Source of the DNA: Ustilago trichophora | Taxonomy: Eukaryota; Basidiomycota; Ustilaginomycetes; Ustilaginales; Ustilaginaceae | Assembly: GCA_900323505.1 (NCBI GenBank) | Contig: OOIN01000020.1 | Coordinates: forward strand, 248,001 to 312,000 | Length of the DNA: 64,000 nt | Reading direction: 5' to 3' | Shown here: piece by piece, positions 63,743 to 64,000 of the stretch | Numbering within the stretch: the first letter of the stretch is position 1 | How the letters are laid out: each line of letters opens with the position of its first letter | Position numbers and translations under genes: made by a program | The notes under the pieces: generated by a model | The model's input: the letters and a program-made list of their open reading frames with translations, nothing else | Told to the model about the DNA's origin: nothing | Databases searched by the model: none

Positions 63743-64000
63743 CTACCATTCTAGCGCCTTGTCTACTGTGGCAGCATCAATCTTCAACGCCTCCTCCTCA
63801 TCACTTTGCTCCTTCTTCACCTTTATGACCTCGTCTCCTTTCATCGGCTTTGTCAAATCGCCAACCTTCATGAGTGCCGCTTTGCCATCGGGTCCATCCA
63901 ACTCGAACTCCATCTCAACCTTGACTTTTGCCTCTGCCTTTTCCGTTTTGACCCAATTTTCCCCTTGCCCAGCCACCATGTCATCATCGCTGTCCAACAA
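63743..64000 (-). CDS. C-terminal end of an unidentified acidic, Lys/Glu-rich protein (5' partial)
   Basis: The frame is open to the right window edge; about 85 codons and the stop (63743) are visible. The visible part is charged: FELDGPDGKAALMKVGDLTK in the middle, VKTEK, KVKVE and VIKVKKEQSDEEE, which match psi-K-x-E sumoylation consensus motifs; the last is followed by an acidic patch. I do not recognise the family. The upstream part lies outside the window. Confidence 0.55.
   Translation of the reverse strand: MLDSDDDMVAGQGENWVKTEKAEAKVKVEMEFELDGPDGKAALMKVGDLTKPMKGDEVIKVKKEQSDEEEALKIDAATVDKALEW

Overview
This window is nuclear DNA of a fungus and looks like a smut (Ustilaginales-type basidiomycete). 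Evidence seen directly: a Zn2Cys6 transcription factor, kinesin-1 with a fungal tail, gene-dense and intron-poor layout, long single-exon ORFs, short introns of about 80-220 bp with GTAAGT/GTGAGT donors and a recognisable CTAAT-type branch site, and pentameric TACAG arrays in intergenic DNA. The genus is an inference. I see no rRNA, tRNA, CRISPR array or prokaryotic operon.

Layout, left to right: the 3' part of a protoporphyrinogen oxidase reading frame that runs without a stop into an NDUFAF7/MidA methyltransferase (1-1953, +); a large Zn2Cys6 regulator (-); a HOS1/HDAC8-type deacetylase (+); a divergent pair of ribosome-biogenesis genes, HAS1 helicase (-) and UTP21 (+); mitochondrial ribosomal protein uL15m (-); the TBP-removing ATPase MOT1 (+); then two paralogous genes of unknown function (24547-26022 and 28293-29261, both -) that bracket about 2.2 kb of decayed mobile-element DNA. 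That stretch holds a 17-bp triplet repeat, alternating inverted repeats, a likely DDE-transposase tail and a retroelement-like leader plus gag-like fragment.

The second half holds housekeeping genes: a plasma-membrane syntaxin (SSO type) with a Q/G/Y-rich head, mitoribosomal mS38, RVB2 divergent from COG4, kinetochore NUF2, a family-16 methyltransferase, a monothiol glutaredoxin (GRX3/4), a TBC Rab-GAP, an elongin-A-like protein, a small zinc-ribbon protein whose first exon is only the ATG, cytosolic chorismate mutase (four exons), a UBLCP1-like phosphatase, kinesin-1, a short YqeY/AIM41-like mitochondrial protein, the ribosome-rescue GTPase HBS1 (five exons), and the acidic C-terminal end of an unidentified minus-strand gene.

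The genes are independent eukaryotic units. Recurrent themes are ribosome and mitoribosome biogenesis or rescue (HAS1, UTP21, uL15m, mS38, HBS1), transcription and chromatin (MOT1, HOS1-like, RVB2, elongin A, UBLCP1-like) and membrane traffic (SSO, COG4, TBC, kinesin). The most unusual items are the protoporphyrinogen oxidase-NDUFAF7 continuous frame, the paralogue pair around transposon debris, the prion-like head and long tail of the syntaxin, and several small gene-structure oddities (ATG-only exon, truncated YqeY domain, Cys in the phosphatase DxDx[TV] motif).
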